The notes: generated by a model from the sequence alone, not told the origin. Shown: positions 17,498 to 26,378, counted from the first letter of the stretch. The stretch: 64,000 bases of DNA from Clostridiales bacterium (GCA_018374355.1 JAHAFI010000015.1:6480-70479); one strand, 5' to 3'. Translations and numbers: made by a program.

Positions 17498-18856
17498 ATG
17501 AAAATAGCAGTAATCGGCGGAGCAGGCGTGCGTACCGTTATCTTTATCAACGGACTTCTGGAGAGATACAAAAAACTGAATATTGATGAAGTTGTATTAT
17601 ACGATATTCAGGAAGAAAAACAGAGAGTCATCGAAAAGCTCTGTAAACATGTAGTAAACAGAAAAAATGAAGAACTGAAGGTATGGGCAGTTTCTGATCC
17701 TGTAGAAGCAATCACAGGGGCAGATTACATCGTAACAACACTGCGCGTAGGCGGAGACCATTCCCGTGTGGTAGATGAGACCATCGCTCTGGATTTAGGG
17801 GTGATCGGACAGGAAACTACAGGTGTAGGCGGATTTTCCATGGCAGTGCGTACCATTCCGGTGCTGATGGAATACTGCGAGTTAATCAAAAAACATGCGC
17901 CTAACGCATGGATCTTCAACTTTACAAATCCGTCCGGTCTGGTAACACAGGCACTGAGAAGCGCCGGCTATGACAGGATCATCGGTATCTGTGATGCTCC
18001 CAGCAGCACAAAATTCCGCATGGCAAGGGATCTGGGCGTTACGGAAGACGAATTATATGTAGAATTTTTCGGACTGAACCACCTGTCATGGATCCGCAGT
18101 GTAAAGAAAAAAGGAGAAGAGATTCTGCCGGAGCTTTTGGCAGATGACGCATTCTTAAAAGGCGTACAGGAATTTTCCATGTTTGATCCTGAACTGCTTC
18201 GTTCTATCGGATTTTTGCCAAACGAATACCTGTATTACTACTACCACAGAGAAAAAGCGCTGGAAAATATCATCAAATCCGGTGCTACCAGAGGAAAGAC
18301 CATCGAATCCGTAAACGTGAAGATGATGGAGGAACTGAAGGAAATGGATATCGATGCAGATCCGGAAGGAGCGCTGCAGATTTTCCTGTACTATATGCAG
18401 ATTCGTGAAAATTCCTACATGAGCATTGAATCCGGTCTGGCAAAACGCCCGCTGCTGGAAAAAGGCCAGTTGGAGGTTCCGGACGGCATGGGCTATGCAG
18501 GCGTTATGCTTGACTGTATCGAAGGTATGCAGAGTGAGGAAGGAAAATATCTGGTTCTGTCCGTGGAAAATAACGGAAGCATTCCGGGACTGGCTGACGA
18601 GGATGTGATTGAAACCACTTGTCTGGTATCTAAAGACGGTATCAAAGCGGTAAAAGTGGAGGAAGTACCGGAACACTGCTACCTGCTGATGAGAACAATT
18701 AAAATGTACGAAAAACTTACCGTGGAAGCAATCAAAAACAATTCGAAGGAAACAGCAGTGAAAGCGCTGATGCATCATCCGCTGATTAACTCCTATTCGC
18801 TGGCGAAAACTCTGGTAGAAAAATATGATGAAGTGTACGGCGGAATTTTCCGGTAA
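17498..18856 (+). CDS. Family 4 glycoside hydrolase (NAD-dependent)
   Basis: A 452-residue GH4 enzyme. These enzymes use NAD+ and a divalent metal to cleave alpha- or beta-glycosides, often 6-phosphorylated, by an oxidation-elimination mechanism. The Rossmann motif IAVIGGAGVRT opens the protein; NFTNPSGLVTQAL near residue 142 is a family landmark. The metal ligands are probably the Cys of GICDAPSS and the His of FGLNHLSW. The Asp after the Cys, in place of the common Asn or His, points to a subgroup I cannot name. The ATG follows AAAGGAGG. Its position after a sugar kinase is compatible with a phosphorylated disaccharide substrate. Confidence 0.88.
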   Translation: MKIAVIGGAGVRTVIFINGLLERYKKLNIDEVVLYDIQEEKQRVIEKLCKHVVNRKNEELKVWAVSDPVEAITGADYIVTTLRVGGDHSRVVDETIALDLGVIGQETTGVGGFSMAVRTIPVLMEYCELIKKHAPNAWIFNFTNPSGLVTQALRSAGYDRIIGICDAPSSTKFRMARDLGVTEDELYVEFFGLNHLSWIRSVKKKGEEILPELLADDAFLKGVQEFSMFDPELLRSIGFLPNEYLYYYYHREKALENIIKSGATRGKTIESVNVKMMEELKEMDIDADPEGALQIFLYYMQIRENSYMSIESGLAKRPLLEKGQLEVPDGMGYAGVMLDCIEGMQSEEGKYLVLSVENNGSIPGLADEDVIETTCLVSKDGIKAVKVEEVPEHCYLLMRTIKMYEKLTVEAIKNNSKETAVKALMHHPLINSYSLAKTLVEKYDEVYGGIFR

Positions 18857-18874
18857 GAGAAAAGAGGCTCAATA

Positions 18875-20206
18875 ATGAGAATACAGATCAGTAATTGTCC
18901 GATAGAAAAGGGGAAAACAATTGCTCTGGAAACAACCCGGGATATTTCCGGGTTGTTGCGGAGATTGGGGAAAGAACGAGGAGAAGACTGTCAGATTTTG
19001 GCAGACGGACTGGCTCTTTCCAAAGAAGAGTTGGAGGCGGTTCTGGAAACAGCGGCCTGCGCGCTCTATGATGGGGCGTACCGTCTGGAAAAAGAAGCGC
19101 TGCGGGGGTTAAAAGGGGAAGAAGTGTATGAAAAGAGAGACGAACTTACCGGATTCGGTGAGACGGTCTATACGTTCGTGACCAGCCAGCTCAGTGAGGA
19201 AGAGGGGGAAAAGATTATCGGGAGAGGAGCCCAAATTGGCCTTTGTAAAGGCTATGCCAGAACGTTGGGCAACCTGCCGAACAATTATCTTCACACGGAA
19301 GATCTGGCAGTATACGCTGAAAAGCTTTGCAGGGATGTGGGGATTTCCTGCGAGGTGCTGAAAGATCAGGAACTGGAGGAACTGGGATGCGGCGGACTTC
19401 TGGCTGTAAATCAGGGAAGCCGCAGGGAGGCAGCCATGGTGGTTCTGAGATATGAAGGAGCGCCGGGTGAAAAGATATTTGGTCTGGTTGGCAAGGGATT
19501 GATGTTCGATGCGGGCGGATACCACTTGAAATCCATCGACGGAATGAAAGGTATGAAGTTTGATATGTGCGGGGCAGCCGGAATTCTGGAAACGATGGAA
19601 ATTCTTGCAAGAAGAAAAGTGAAGAAAAACCTTATCGCGGTGCTGATGCTGGCAGAGAATGTCATCAGCCCGGACGCTTTAAAAATGGGGGATGTGGTGA
19701 CTACACTGGCGGGCAAAACCGTGGAAGTATACAATACGGACGCAGAGGGCAGGCTGGTTCTCTGCGACGGAATTACCTATGTACAGAATCAGGGAGCAAA
19801 AGCGGTCCTTGATCTTGCCACTCTGACATATTCTGCACAGGCAGCATTGGGGGATGTGATGACCGGACTGTTTGTAAATCAGGAAGAGACCTGTGCAGAT
19901 TGGCAGAATGCAGCGAAAGTGACCGGAGAGGGATTCTGGCGGATGCCTTTGGACGAGACGTATCACCGGATGCTGGAATGGTCCATCTGTGCAGACTTTG
20001 CCAACTATGCGCCGGGCAAGGGAGCTGGGGCCAGCGTAGCGGCATGTTTTCTGGAAAATTTTGTGGAGGAGAAAACCCCTTGGGTTCACCTTGATATGGT
20101 AGGGCCTTCCGTGGTACGCTCCGAAACTGCCGAGATGGCGGAAGGAGCCAGCGGAGCAGGGATTTCCACCATCGTAAGATTTGTAGAGCAGTACAGATGG
20201 CAGTAA
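18875..20206 (+). CDS. M17 (leucyl aminopeptidase) family metallopeptidase
   Basis: A 443-residue M17-family aminopeptidase, about 50 residues shorter than typical PepA. The signature NTDAEGRL lies near residue 288 and the metal-binding LVGKGLMFDAGGYHLK segment near residue 205; in the latter, Ala replaces the usual Ser of FDSGG. It would remove N-terminal amino acids or cleave dipeptides in the cytoplasm. The gene is 18 bases after the GH4 gene and directly before an unknown gene and a fucosidase-like gene. Its position inside a glycan operon is unusual and hints at glycopeptide or glycosyl-amino-acid substrates. Confidence 0.9.
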   Translation: MRIQISNCPIEKGKTIALETTRDISGLLRRLGKERGEDCQILADGLALSKEELEAVLETAACALYDGAYRLEKEALRGLKGEEVYEKRDELTGFGETVYTFVTSQLSEEEGEKIIGRGAQIGLCKGYARTLGNLPNNYLHTEDLAVYAEKLCRDVGISCEVLKDQELEELGCGGLLAVNQGSRREAAMVVLRYEGAPGEKIFGLVGKGLMFDAGGYHLKSIDGMKGMKFDMCGAAGILETMEILARRKVKKNLIAVLMLAENVISPDALKMGDVVTTLAGKTVEVYNTDAEGRLVLCDGITYVQNQGAKAVLDLATLTYSAQAALGDVMTGLFVNQEETCADWQNAAKVTGEGFWRMPLDETYHRMLEWSICADFANYAPGKGAGASVAACFLENFVEEKTPWVHLDMVGPSVVRSETAEMAEGASGAGISTIVRFVEQYRWQ

Positions 20207-20234
20207 TTATGTGACGGAAAAAGGAGAAGAATAC

Positions 20235-21812
20235 ATGAATTTTACATTCGATGAAAGAATTTCAAAGGAAGTGCTGGAAAATTACCTGTCCCGTTCAGTG
20301 ACAGCCGCAGGTTTATATGAGAGTAAAACGCTGGAGGATGATCTGCGGGCAATCAAGGAAATGGGGGCAAAGTTTTTGGGAAGAGCTTCCGGAATCTGGT
20401 ATATGATGGAGGATGATGAGGAGCATTTCCGCCTTTCCCGGGAACTGGCAGAAAAAGTACACGGGGTTGACCCGGAAATCATTCTCCAGTCCTGCGTATT
20501 TGAATGGATCACAGGACGGATCGAGGAAGTGAAGATTCCGGCATACGTATTTGAAGCGTTCGGTCTGGAACCGGAAGACCGTACCTTCCGTCTGGTAGAC
20601 ACCCTGTTTCTGGATGAGTCCTCAGGCTATATCGACCGGAGAGACGATCAGAGAAAGAACGGAGGAATCCCGGATCTGTCCCGTCAGGAGGCAAGAATGT
20701 GGTTTTATTACAGGGCAACCAGATACATTGACTGCGGATATGAGGCCCTGCATCTGGGTCAGGTACATCTGTATACCGCAAATGATACCGGAATGGCTCT
20801 GACCGTGGAACTTTTCGGCATGATCCGGGAATATGCCCGCACCCATGCAAGACGCCATAAAGTCCTGCTGGATGCCCATACCCACGGAGTTAATATCCGC
20901 GGCAGACTGCTGTTTGATTACCATGCGATGCCGTTCACCGCAAAACCTCTGCTGGAAGTACCGGGCGAAGAGGTGGTATTGGTTCGGGAAGGCTACAGTG
21001 AGGGTGGTGAAAATATCAACGGCTGGTCCGCAAAAACAATGCCTCTGCTGATGGAATACGACAACTGGGGCGGTCTGGTAGTGGAAAGCAGAGAGGCCCT
21101 GCCCAGAGAAGAACTGGCATGGAGAGACTGGTGGGGATATGACCAGATTGCATGGTTTGCAAACCAGCCGAAGGAGAGCAGGGAGCATTTTCTGGAATAT
21201 ACCTATAAATGGGTGGAAATCAACAATCCAAACGCCTACTTCCAGATTCCCTTCCGCAGAATCCTCAGTGATGCGTCTATAATGATGAAACGGGCCGACA
21301 ACGGGGAAGAAGAACTGCAGACGTTCTATCAGATCAATGATCCAAGTGAAAACTGTCCGTTGGGATTCGGAGAGGAAGCTCTGGTAAAGAAGCTGTGGGC
21401 GAGAAACCATGAATTGCGTGAAAAAGCAGCAAATCCGGAGATGCTGATCCGTTACGGGGCAGAAGAAGTGTACGATGAAGCTACAGGCATGAAACTGCCG
21501 GAGAAAATCGTTGTTTATGGAGGCTTCCAGTCCCATGTGGGAACCTTTAAAAACGATTCCAACAGCGAAGTGACCCGGATGTACTACATCGGTGACAATA
21601 CGTATGCCCTGTCAGTGGTGATGCCGTTTGCGGGAACCTATGATTTCTCCGTGGCAACTTATGGTACGCTGTCAGCGACCTATCAGGGGGATGGGTACCC
21701 ACGGAGCGGTTCCAGCAACAAGGGCCATTTTACTACGGAAAAGGACAACATGGTGGTGAGATTTTGCTATCAGTTTATAACAAATAAAATTGCAGTGGAA
21801 ACTTTTGAATAA
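20235..21812 (+). CDS. Uncharacterised protein, 525 residues
   Basis: I do not recognise this family. The start at 20235 has AAGGAGAAG upstream; an in-frame codon at 20211 is too close to the previous stop. There is no signal peptide or membrane helix. The central part (about residues 160-260) holds CGYEALHLGQVHLY, VLLDAHTHG and DYHAMPF, whose clustered His, Asp and Glu residues suggest a metal site or glycosidase-like active site. The last ~80 residues are beta-rich. It lies 28 bases after the aminopeptidase gene and 40 before the fucosidase-like gene, so it probably acts in the same pathway. A TIM-barrel carbohydrate-active enzyme is possible but unproven. Confidence 0.8.
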   Translation: MNFTFDERISKEVLENYLSRSVTAAGLYESKTLEDDLRAIKEMGAKFLGRASGIWYMMEDDEEHFRLSRELAEKVHGVDPEIILQSCVFEWITGRIEEVKIPAYVFEAFGLEPEDRTFRLVDTLFLDESSGYIDRRDDQRKNGGIPDLSRQEARMWFYYRATRYIDCGYEALHLGQVHLYTANDTGMALTVELFGMIREYARTHARRHKVLLDAHTHGVNIRGRLLFDYHAMPFTAKPLLEVPGEEVVLVREGYSEGGENINGWSAKTMPLLMEYDNWGGLVVESREALPREELAWRDWWGYDQIAWFANQPKESREHFLEYTYKWVEINNPNAYFQIPFRRILSDASIMMKRADNGEEELQTFYQINDPSENCPLGFGEEALVKKLWARNHELREKAANPEMLIRYGAEEVYDEATGMKLPEKIVVYGGFQSHVGTFKNDSNSEVTRMYYIGDNTYALSVVMPFAGTYDFSVATYGTLSATYQGDGYPRSGSSNKGHFTTEKDNMVVRFCYQFITNKIAVETFE

Positions 21813-21852
21813 TTATTCGAAAGTCCGGGAAACGGAGAAGCGGAGGATGACA

Positions 21853-23094
21853 ATGGAGAAAAACAGAATAGTACCGGAGAAAAAACAACTGGATTTTTTG
21901 GATTGGGAGTTCGGAGCATTTTTCCACTTCGGAATCCGTACATTTTACGAAGGGTATGAGGACTGGGATGGAAAGGAAATGTCTGCGGATGCTTTCTTTC
22001 CGGACCAGCTGGACTGCGACCAGTGGATTCGTACCGTTTCAAGAGCCGGAGCCAAATATGCGATTCTGGTCTGTAAACATCATGACGGATTTGCCAACTG
22101 GCCTTCTGCCTATACAGAGTATTCCGTAAAAAATACCCCGTGGAAAGAGGGAAAGGGGGATGTTGTAAGAGAGTTTACGGATGCCTGCAGAAAATACGGT
22201 GTCAAAGCAGGTTTATATTACTCCCCGGCAGATGCTCAGCAGACTGAACGGACAGACGAAGAGCATGATGACTATTTTATCAATCAGATTAGTGAGCTTC
22301 TGACAAACTACGGGAAAATCGACTATCTGTGGTTTGACGGATGCGGTTCAGAAGGTCATGAATATAACAAGCCCAGAATTATTGATGCGATCCGCGGGAT
22401 GCAGCCGGAGATTCTGATTTTCAATATGTGGGATCCGGATACCCGGTGGATTGGAAATGAAGTAGGTATTGCGCCTTATCCCAACTTTAATATTGTAAGC
22501 GATGTGGATTTTTCGGTACTCACAGAGGAAAAAGAAGCGCTGGACGCGGCAGCCTATATACCGGGTGAGTGCGACTGCCGTATGCGGGAATCCAACTGGT
22601 TCTACAGCGATTCCGATGAGGATACGGTAAAGAGCGTGGATGAGCTGGTGAGTATGTATTACTATTCCGTGGGACGGGGGGCGAATCTGCTGATCAATAT
22701 CGGACCGGACAGAAGAGGCCTGCTTCCGGAAAAAGACTGTGAGCGGCTCATTGCTTTCGGAGATGAGATCAGACGGAGATTTGCAAATCCGCTGCCGGTT
22801 CATACATGGAAAGAGGGGAACAGCTATTTTTGTGAATTCGAAACCCCACGGCTGGTAAATCATGTGGTGATGGCGGAAAATCTTCTTACAGGAAGAGAAC
22901 TGAATGGATTTACGATCTATGCTTACGGTTATCCCTGTCACAGCGATACACTGTTGGAGGTGTATCAGGGATCTACGGTTGGTCACAAAGCCATCTGTGC
23001 CTTCCCGTCTGTGACAACAAAAAAACTGGAGATCAGATTCCGTGAGGAAAATCCGGAATTGACGGATGTGGCGTGTCACTATATTCTGCAGTAG
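21853..23094 (+). CDS. GH29-type alpha-L-fucosidase-like enzyme
   Basis: A 413-residue cytoplasmic glycosidase of the GH29 fold. Landmarks: GAFFHFGIRTF near residue 18, YAILVCKHHDGFANWPS near residue 68 with the HHDG motif, and DYLWFDGCGS near residue 158, whose Asp is the likely nucleophile. A short beta-rich C-terminal domain follows. The start at 21853 has CGGAGG 6 bases upstream. Without a signal peptide it must act on imported oligosaccharide, fitting the upstream importer. Fucose is the usual substrate, but some relatives act on other sugars, so specificity is uncertain. Confidence 0.85.
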   Translation: MEKNRIVPEKKQLDFLDWEFGAFFHFGIRTFYEGYEDWDGKEMSADAFFPDQLDCDQWIRTVSRAGAKYAILVCKHHDGFANWPSAYTEYSVKNTPWKEGKGDVVREFTDACRKYGVKAGLYYSPADAQQTERTDEEHDDYFINQISELLTNYGKIDYLWFDGCGSEGHEYNKPRIIDAIRGMQPEILIFNMWDPDTRWIGNEVGIAPYPNFNIVSDVDFSVLTEEKEALDAAAYIPGECDCRMRESNWFYSDSDEDTVKSVDELVSMYYYSVGRGANLLINIGPDRRGLLPEKDCERLIAFGDEIRRRFANPLPVHTWKEGNSYFCEFETPRLVNHVVMAENLLTGRELNGFTIYAYGYPCHSDTLLEVYQGSTVGHKAICAFPSVTTKKLEIRFREENPELTDVACHYILQ

Positions 23095-23248
23095 CTATGC
23101 AGTCTTTTATAGTTGAGATCCCTGTGTATAATTTCCGGAGTATGCAAGTTCCTTCTGCACACCTGTGTATTGGATGAACCAGATCTTTAGGCGTTTGGAT
23201 ATGCACAGATAGATGAACTTCCAACATTCTACTTTTTGTACAAAATAA

Positions 23249-23277
23249 TTGACAAATTTCGGAAAATATGATAGATT
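23249..23277 (+). promoter_or_regulatory. Promoter of the riboswitch-controlled transporter gene
   Basis: TTGACA (23249-23254), 17-base spacer, TAGATT (23272-23277). Transcription would begin near 23284, just before the aptamer. The stretch 23095-23248 before it shows no gene or clear signal. Confidence 0.75.
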
Positions 23278-23293
23278 ATAACTATAAATTAAA

Positions 23294-23370
23294 CGGATCT
23301 GAGTACTGACGGAATGTTTGTGGGGTACCACAGGGGAATCAGATTTGTTGATAGCCGACCGTCTGGGCAA
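23294..23370 (+). promoter_or_regulatory. ZTP (pfl motif) riboswitch
   Basis: The conserved parts of the pfl/ZTP aptamer are present: P1 ATCTGA (23297-23302) with TCAGAT (23339-23344), the ACTGACGG block, the GTGGGGTACCACAGGGGA hairpin region, and the 3' half GCCGACCGTCTGGGCA. ZTP/ZMP accumulates when 10-formyl-tetrahydrofolate is short. The aptamer's 3' end overlaps the first strand of a strong terminator, the usual arrangement for transcriptional control. The controlled gene encodes a formate/nitrite-family transporter. Confidence 0.92.
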
Positions 23371-23402
23371 CATTTGTTTGATTACAAATGTTGCCCTTTT
23401 TT
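23365..23402 (+). terminator. Riboswitch-controlled terminator
   Basis: GGGCAACATTTGT (23365-23377) and ACAAATGTTGCCC (23384-23396) form a perfect 13-bp stem followed by six T. The GGGCA strand is shared with the ZTP aptamer, so ligand binding should prevent hairpin formation and allow read-through. Confidence 0.92.
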
Positions 23403-23455
23403 CAATGAAAAATTGGAAAAGGCCAAAAAAACTTTATATCAAGGAGGAGACAGGT

Positions 23456-24226
23456 ATGTTTAAAGACGAGTTTCAGGCGGTATGTAATGCGGGGGCAGCA
23501 AAAAGTAATTTATTGAAGAAAAATCCATTGGGGTATTTCGTATCTACCATGGTAGCAGGCTTATTTATTGCGTTCGGGAGCTTCATTGCATTTACGCTGG
23601 GTCAGAATGTAGCCGCAGGGGGTGCGGCATCCTTCACGAAGCTGGCATTGAGCGCAGCATTTGCGGCAGCGCTGAGTCTGGTTGTGATGGCGGGGGCAGA
23701 GCTGTTCACCGGAAATAACTTCGTGATGACAGCGGCATCTATCAGAAAAACGGTATCATGGGCTGATACCGCAAAGGTGTGGGCGGTATGCTGGATCGGT
23801 AACCTGATTGGTTCGCTTCTCAGTGTATTTGCATTCCAGTTAAGCGGAATTCCAACGGCAAATGATGGAGCTGTGGCTGAGTATTTTATCACGATTGCTA
23901 CAGGAAAGGTATCTTTGACCCCGGTGGAGATGATTTTCAGAGCAATCCTGTGTAACATTCTGGTATGTCTTGCTGTATGGTGCGGAATCAAGATGAAATC
24001 CGAATCCGGAAAACTGATCATGATTTTCTGGTGTATTCTGGTATTCATGGTATGCGGATTCGAACACAGCATCGCAGATATGAGCTCCATTGGTGTGGCT
24101 CTTGTAAACGGCGGTGTCAGTGTCGGCCAGTATATTTATGCGGTGGTGCTTGCGACGGTGGGAAACATGATCGGAGGAGCTATTTTCGTGGCGGTTCCTT
24201 ATCATCTGATTTCCAAAGAAAAATAA
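23456..24226 (+). CDS. Formate/nitrite transporter (FNT, FocA-like)
   Basis: A 256-residue FNT-family channel with six predicted membrane helices. Family features include the AELFTGNNF stretch near residue 80 and the C-terminal NMIGGAIFVAVPYHL helix. The ATG at 23456 follows AAGGAGGAGACAGGT; longer in-frame reading would run back into the riboswitch. FNT proteins move formate, nitrite or related anions across the membrane. Control by a ZTP riboswitch, which reports a shortage of one-carbon units, argues that formate is the physiological cargo and that the protein imports it for formyl-tetrahydrofolate synthesis. Confidence 0.92.
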   Translation: MFKDEFQAVCNAGAAKSNLLKKNPLGYFVSTMVAGLFIAFGSFIAFTLGQNVAAGGAASFTKLALSAAFAAALSLVVMAGAELFTGNNFVMTAASIRKTVSWADTAKVWAVCWIGNLIGSLLSVFAFQLSGIPTANDGAVAEYFITIATGKVSLTPVEMIFRAILCNILVCLAVWCGIKMKSESGKLIMIFWCILVFMVCGFEHSIADMSSIGVALVNGGVSVGQYIYAVVLATVGNMIGGAIFVAVPYHLISKEK

Positions 24227-24243
24227 AAATAACGGGAAAGAAG

Positions 24244-24279
24244 GCGGTTCGATCAAGATTTTTGGTTGGCCGCTTTTTT
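24244..24279 (+). terminator. Terminator after the formate transporter gene
   Basis: GCGGTT (24244-24249) pairs with GGCCGC (24268-24273) using two G-U pairs; ATCAA/TTGGT extends the stem inward. Six T follow. Confidence 0.7.
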
Positions 24280-24402
24280 CTTGGATATTATTTACGCAAA
24301 TGGAATTCCGTGATATCATGATACTAGAGATTTCGGGCGTACAAAGTGCGGAGAGCCCCGGTATCGAATATGACTTTGAGTAAAGAAACGGAGGAAATGA
24401 AT

Positions 24403-24768
24403 ATGTTATTTATAGAATATCCCAAATGCAGTACCTGCAAAAAGGCGAAGGCATGGCTGGAGGAAAAAAAGATTTCTTTTGACGACCGGCATATTGTGGA
24501 AGATAATCCCACGGAGGAAGAATTGAGGGAATGGATCGGAAGAAGCGGACTTCCGCTGAAACGTTTCTTTAATACCAGCGGGCTGAAATATAAGGAACTG
24601 CAGTTAAAAGATAAGCTTCCTGAAATGACGGAAGAGGAGCAGATCCGGCTTCTCGCTTCGGACGGAATGCTGGTAAAGCGTCCCCTCCTTGTCAGTGAGG
24701 AATTTGTGGTCCCGGGATTTAAAGAGAAAGAATGGATAGAAAAGCTGGGGCTTGAGAAAGCAGAATAG
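24403..24768 (+). CDS. ArsC/Spx-family thioredoxin-fold protein
   Basis: A 121-residue protein of the arsenate reductase ArsC/Spx family. The redox motif CSTC lies at about residues 9-12, followed by the KRFFNTSG and LLVKRPLL-type segments expected of ArsC. Some members reduce arsenate, others (Spx, MgsR) bind RNA polymerase; here no arsenic genes are near. The start at 24403 has GGAGG 8 bases upstream; the ATG at 24397 is too close to it. It is followed 11 bases later by the DUF2284 gene. Confidence 0.88.
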   Translation: MLFIEYPKCSTCKKAKAWLEEKKISFDDRHIVEDNPTEEELREWIGRSGLPLKRFFNTSGLKYKELQLKDKLPEMTEEEQIRLLASDGMLVKRPLLVSEEFVVPGFKEKEWIEKLGLEKAE

Positions 24769-24779
24769 GGAGAAGTGTT

Positions 24780-25322
24780 ATGACAGAAGAGAAAATGCAG
24801 CAGGAGGCGCTGGCAAAAGGCTTTACCCATGCGGTGTTTATGGATGTGAAGGATTTTGTTTTTAAACGGGAGTTAAGAAAATACTGTGAGGAAAACCTCT
24901 GCGGAAATTTCGGGAAAAATGTTTCCTGTCCTCCAATTTGCGGAACACCGGAGGAGATGGAGGAAAAAGTAAAAAAATACAGCCGGGCGCTGGTTTTGGA
25001 AACCGTCAATCAGGTCAATAATATGTATGATGCTGAGGAAATCAAGAAAGTCCGGAAATTTCATAACGATATTACAAGGGAATACATCGAAAAACTGCGG
25101 GCGGACGGCGTAGAAGGTTTAGCTATGATGGCAGGTCCCTGTGCGGCCTGTGAACACTGTGCAGGAGAAGCGGGCGGCGGCTGCCGTTTCCCGGAAAAGC
25201 TGGCCTCCTGTTTATCGGCTTACTGCGTGGAAGTGGAAAAACTTGCAAATTACTGCGGTCTGCCTTACTGGTGTGGAGAAAACAAAGTTGGTTTTTTCAG
25301 CGTTTATCTTGTAAACAGATAA
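24780..25322 (+). CDS. DUF2284 family predicted metal-binding protein
   Basis: A 180-residue cysteine-rich protein. The CPPICGTPEEMEEKV motif near residue 46 and the cluster CAACEHCAGEAGGGCRFPEK near residue 118 match the DUF2284 family, thought to bind metal, possibly an iron-sulfur cluster. No function is established. It appears co-transcribed with the ArsC/Spx-like gene before it, both having redox-active cysteines. Confidence 0.87.
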   Translation: MTEEKMQQEALAKGFTHAVFMDVKDFVFKRELRKYCEENLCGNFGKNVSCPPICGTPEEMEEKVKKYSRALVLETVNQVNNMYDAEEIKKVRKFHNDITREYIEKLRADGVEGLAMMAGPCAACEHCAGEAGGGCRFPEKLASCLSAYCVEVEKLANYCGLPYWCGENKVGFFSVYLVNR

Positions 25323-25366
25323 GAAAACCCCGAATATAAAAATACAGAGAAGAGAGAGGACAGCGG

Positions 25367-25741
25367 ATGTTAGTACAGGCAGAACACATCATGGAAGGAA
25401 TACTGGAGAATATCGCGGGGATAGCCATTCTGCTTTTTGAATTTATCGGTGTGGCGATCATCATTTGGAGCGGTATCAAGGGAATCGTCAAATGGCTGAG
25501 ACATGCGGGAGATACAAAGATTTATCTGGCGAAAGGTCTTGCCATGGGGCTGGAATTTAAGATGGGAAGTGAAATCCTCCGGACAGTAATTGTGCGTGAA
25601 TGGGAAGAAATCGGAATCGTGGCAGGAATTATTGCCCTGCGGGCGGCGCTGACATTTCTGATCCACTGGGAGATCAAGGAAGAAGAAAAAGCAGTGGAAC
25701 TGGAAAAAAAATTAAATGAAAGCCGGGAGGAGGAGCTGTAA
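25367..25741 (+). CDS. DUF1622 family small membrane protein
   Basis: A 124-residue protein with two or three membrane helices (about residues 10-33 and 78-98). The LAKGLAMGLEFKMGSEILRT segment between helices is characteristic of DUF1622. The C-terminus is a charged helix. Function unknown. The ATG follows AGAGAGGA. The stop codon lies inside a terminator hairpin. Confidence 0.85.
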   Translation: MLVQAEHIMEGILENIAGIAILLFEFIGVAIIIWSGIKGIVKWLRHAGDTKIYLAKGLAMGLEFKMGSEILRTVIVREWEEIGIVAGIIALRAALTFLIHWEIKEEEKAVELEKKLNESREEEL

Positions 25742-25758
25742 GGATGCTCCTCCGTTTT
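25729..25758 (+). terminator. Terminator overlapping the stop codon of the DUF1622 gene
   Basis: GGAGGAGC (25729-25736) pairs with GCTCCTCC (25746-25753), followed by GTTTT. The stem begins inside the coding region and the loop carries the TAA stop. Confidence 0.7.
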
Positions 25759-25775
25759 GAATCCGGCGAAATTTT

Positions 25776-26321
25776 TTAAGACAAAGCGGTTCCCGTTTGG
25801 GGAATAAAGAAGTTTTGAAGATCAACTTCTTCTAACCGGAGAAGATGGCATTTTTTATCAATTCCTCCGGCGTAACCGGTCAGACTGCCGTCTGCCCCCA
25901 CAACCCGGTGACAGGGAATCAGGATGGAAATGGGATTATGCCCCACAGCACCGCCTACTGCCTGAGGGGACATGGTTGGTCTCCCCAGTTTTTCAGCCAT
26001 GATTTTGGCGATATGGCCATAAGTGATGACTTCCCCATAGGGGATGTCACAGAGGATTTCCCAGACGGATTTGCGGAAATCACTGCCTATGGGAGCCAGA
26101 GGAAGGGTCATTTTAGGATTTTCTCCCTTAAAATAGGAATCCAGCCACCGGAATGTGTCCTGAAAAACAGGAAGCATCTTTTCCTGAGTCTCAGCGCCCA
26201 GTGTGGAACCGTAATATTTCTGGTCTTTCATCCACAGCCCGGTGATATTTTTGCCGTCGCTGGCAAGGGTCAGAGGTCCTATAGGGGAAGGATAGATGGT
26301 AGTATATTGTATGGGATTCAT
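25776..26321 (-). CDS. ogt: Methylated-DNA--protein-cysteine methyltransferase
   Basis: A 181-residue DNA repair protein that moves alkyl groups from O6-alkylguanine to its own Cys. The active-site motif IPCHRVVG is present near residue 144, and the helix-turn-helix/Arg-finger region PQAVGGAVGHNP just before it. Length and lack of an AraC domain fit the Ogt type. The gene is monocistronic on the minus strand, 90 bases from the Cof hydrolase gene. Confidence 0.95.
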   Translation of the reverse strand: MNPIQYTTIYPSPIGPLTLASDGKNITGLWMKDQKYYGSTLGAETQEKMLPVFQDTFRWLDSYFKGENPKMTLPLAPIGSDFRKSVWEILCDIPYGEVITYGHIAKIMAEKLGRPTMSPQAVGGAVGHNPISILIPCHRVVGADGSLTGYAGGIDKKCHLLRLEEVDLQNFFIPQTGTALS

Positions 26322-26364
26322 GATGGCAGCTCCTTTCCTGCGTCTGAGGAGATTATTGAGTATT

Positions 26365-26378
26365 CGTAACTATTCAGT
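26365..26378 (-). repeat. Short dispersed element CTGAATAGTTAC
   Basis: The reverse strand reads ACTGAATAGTTACG, sharing the core with 16397-16411 and, less exactly, 42568-42581. It sits in the 90-base gap between ogt and the Cof-type gene. Confidence 0.35.
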
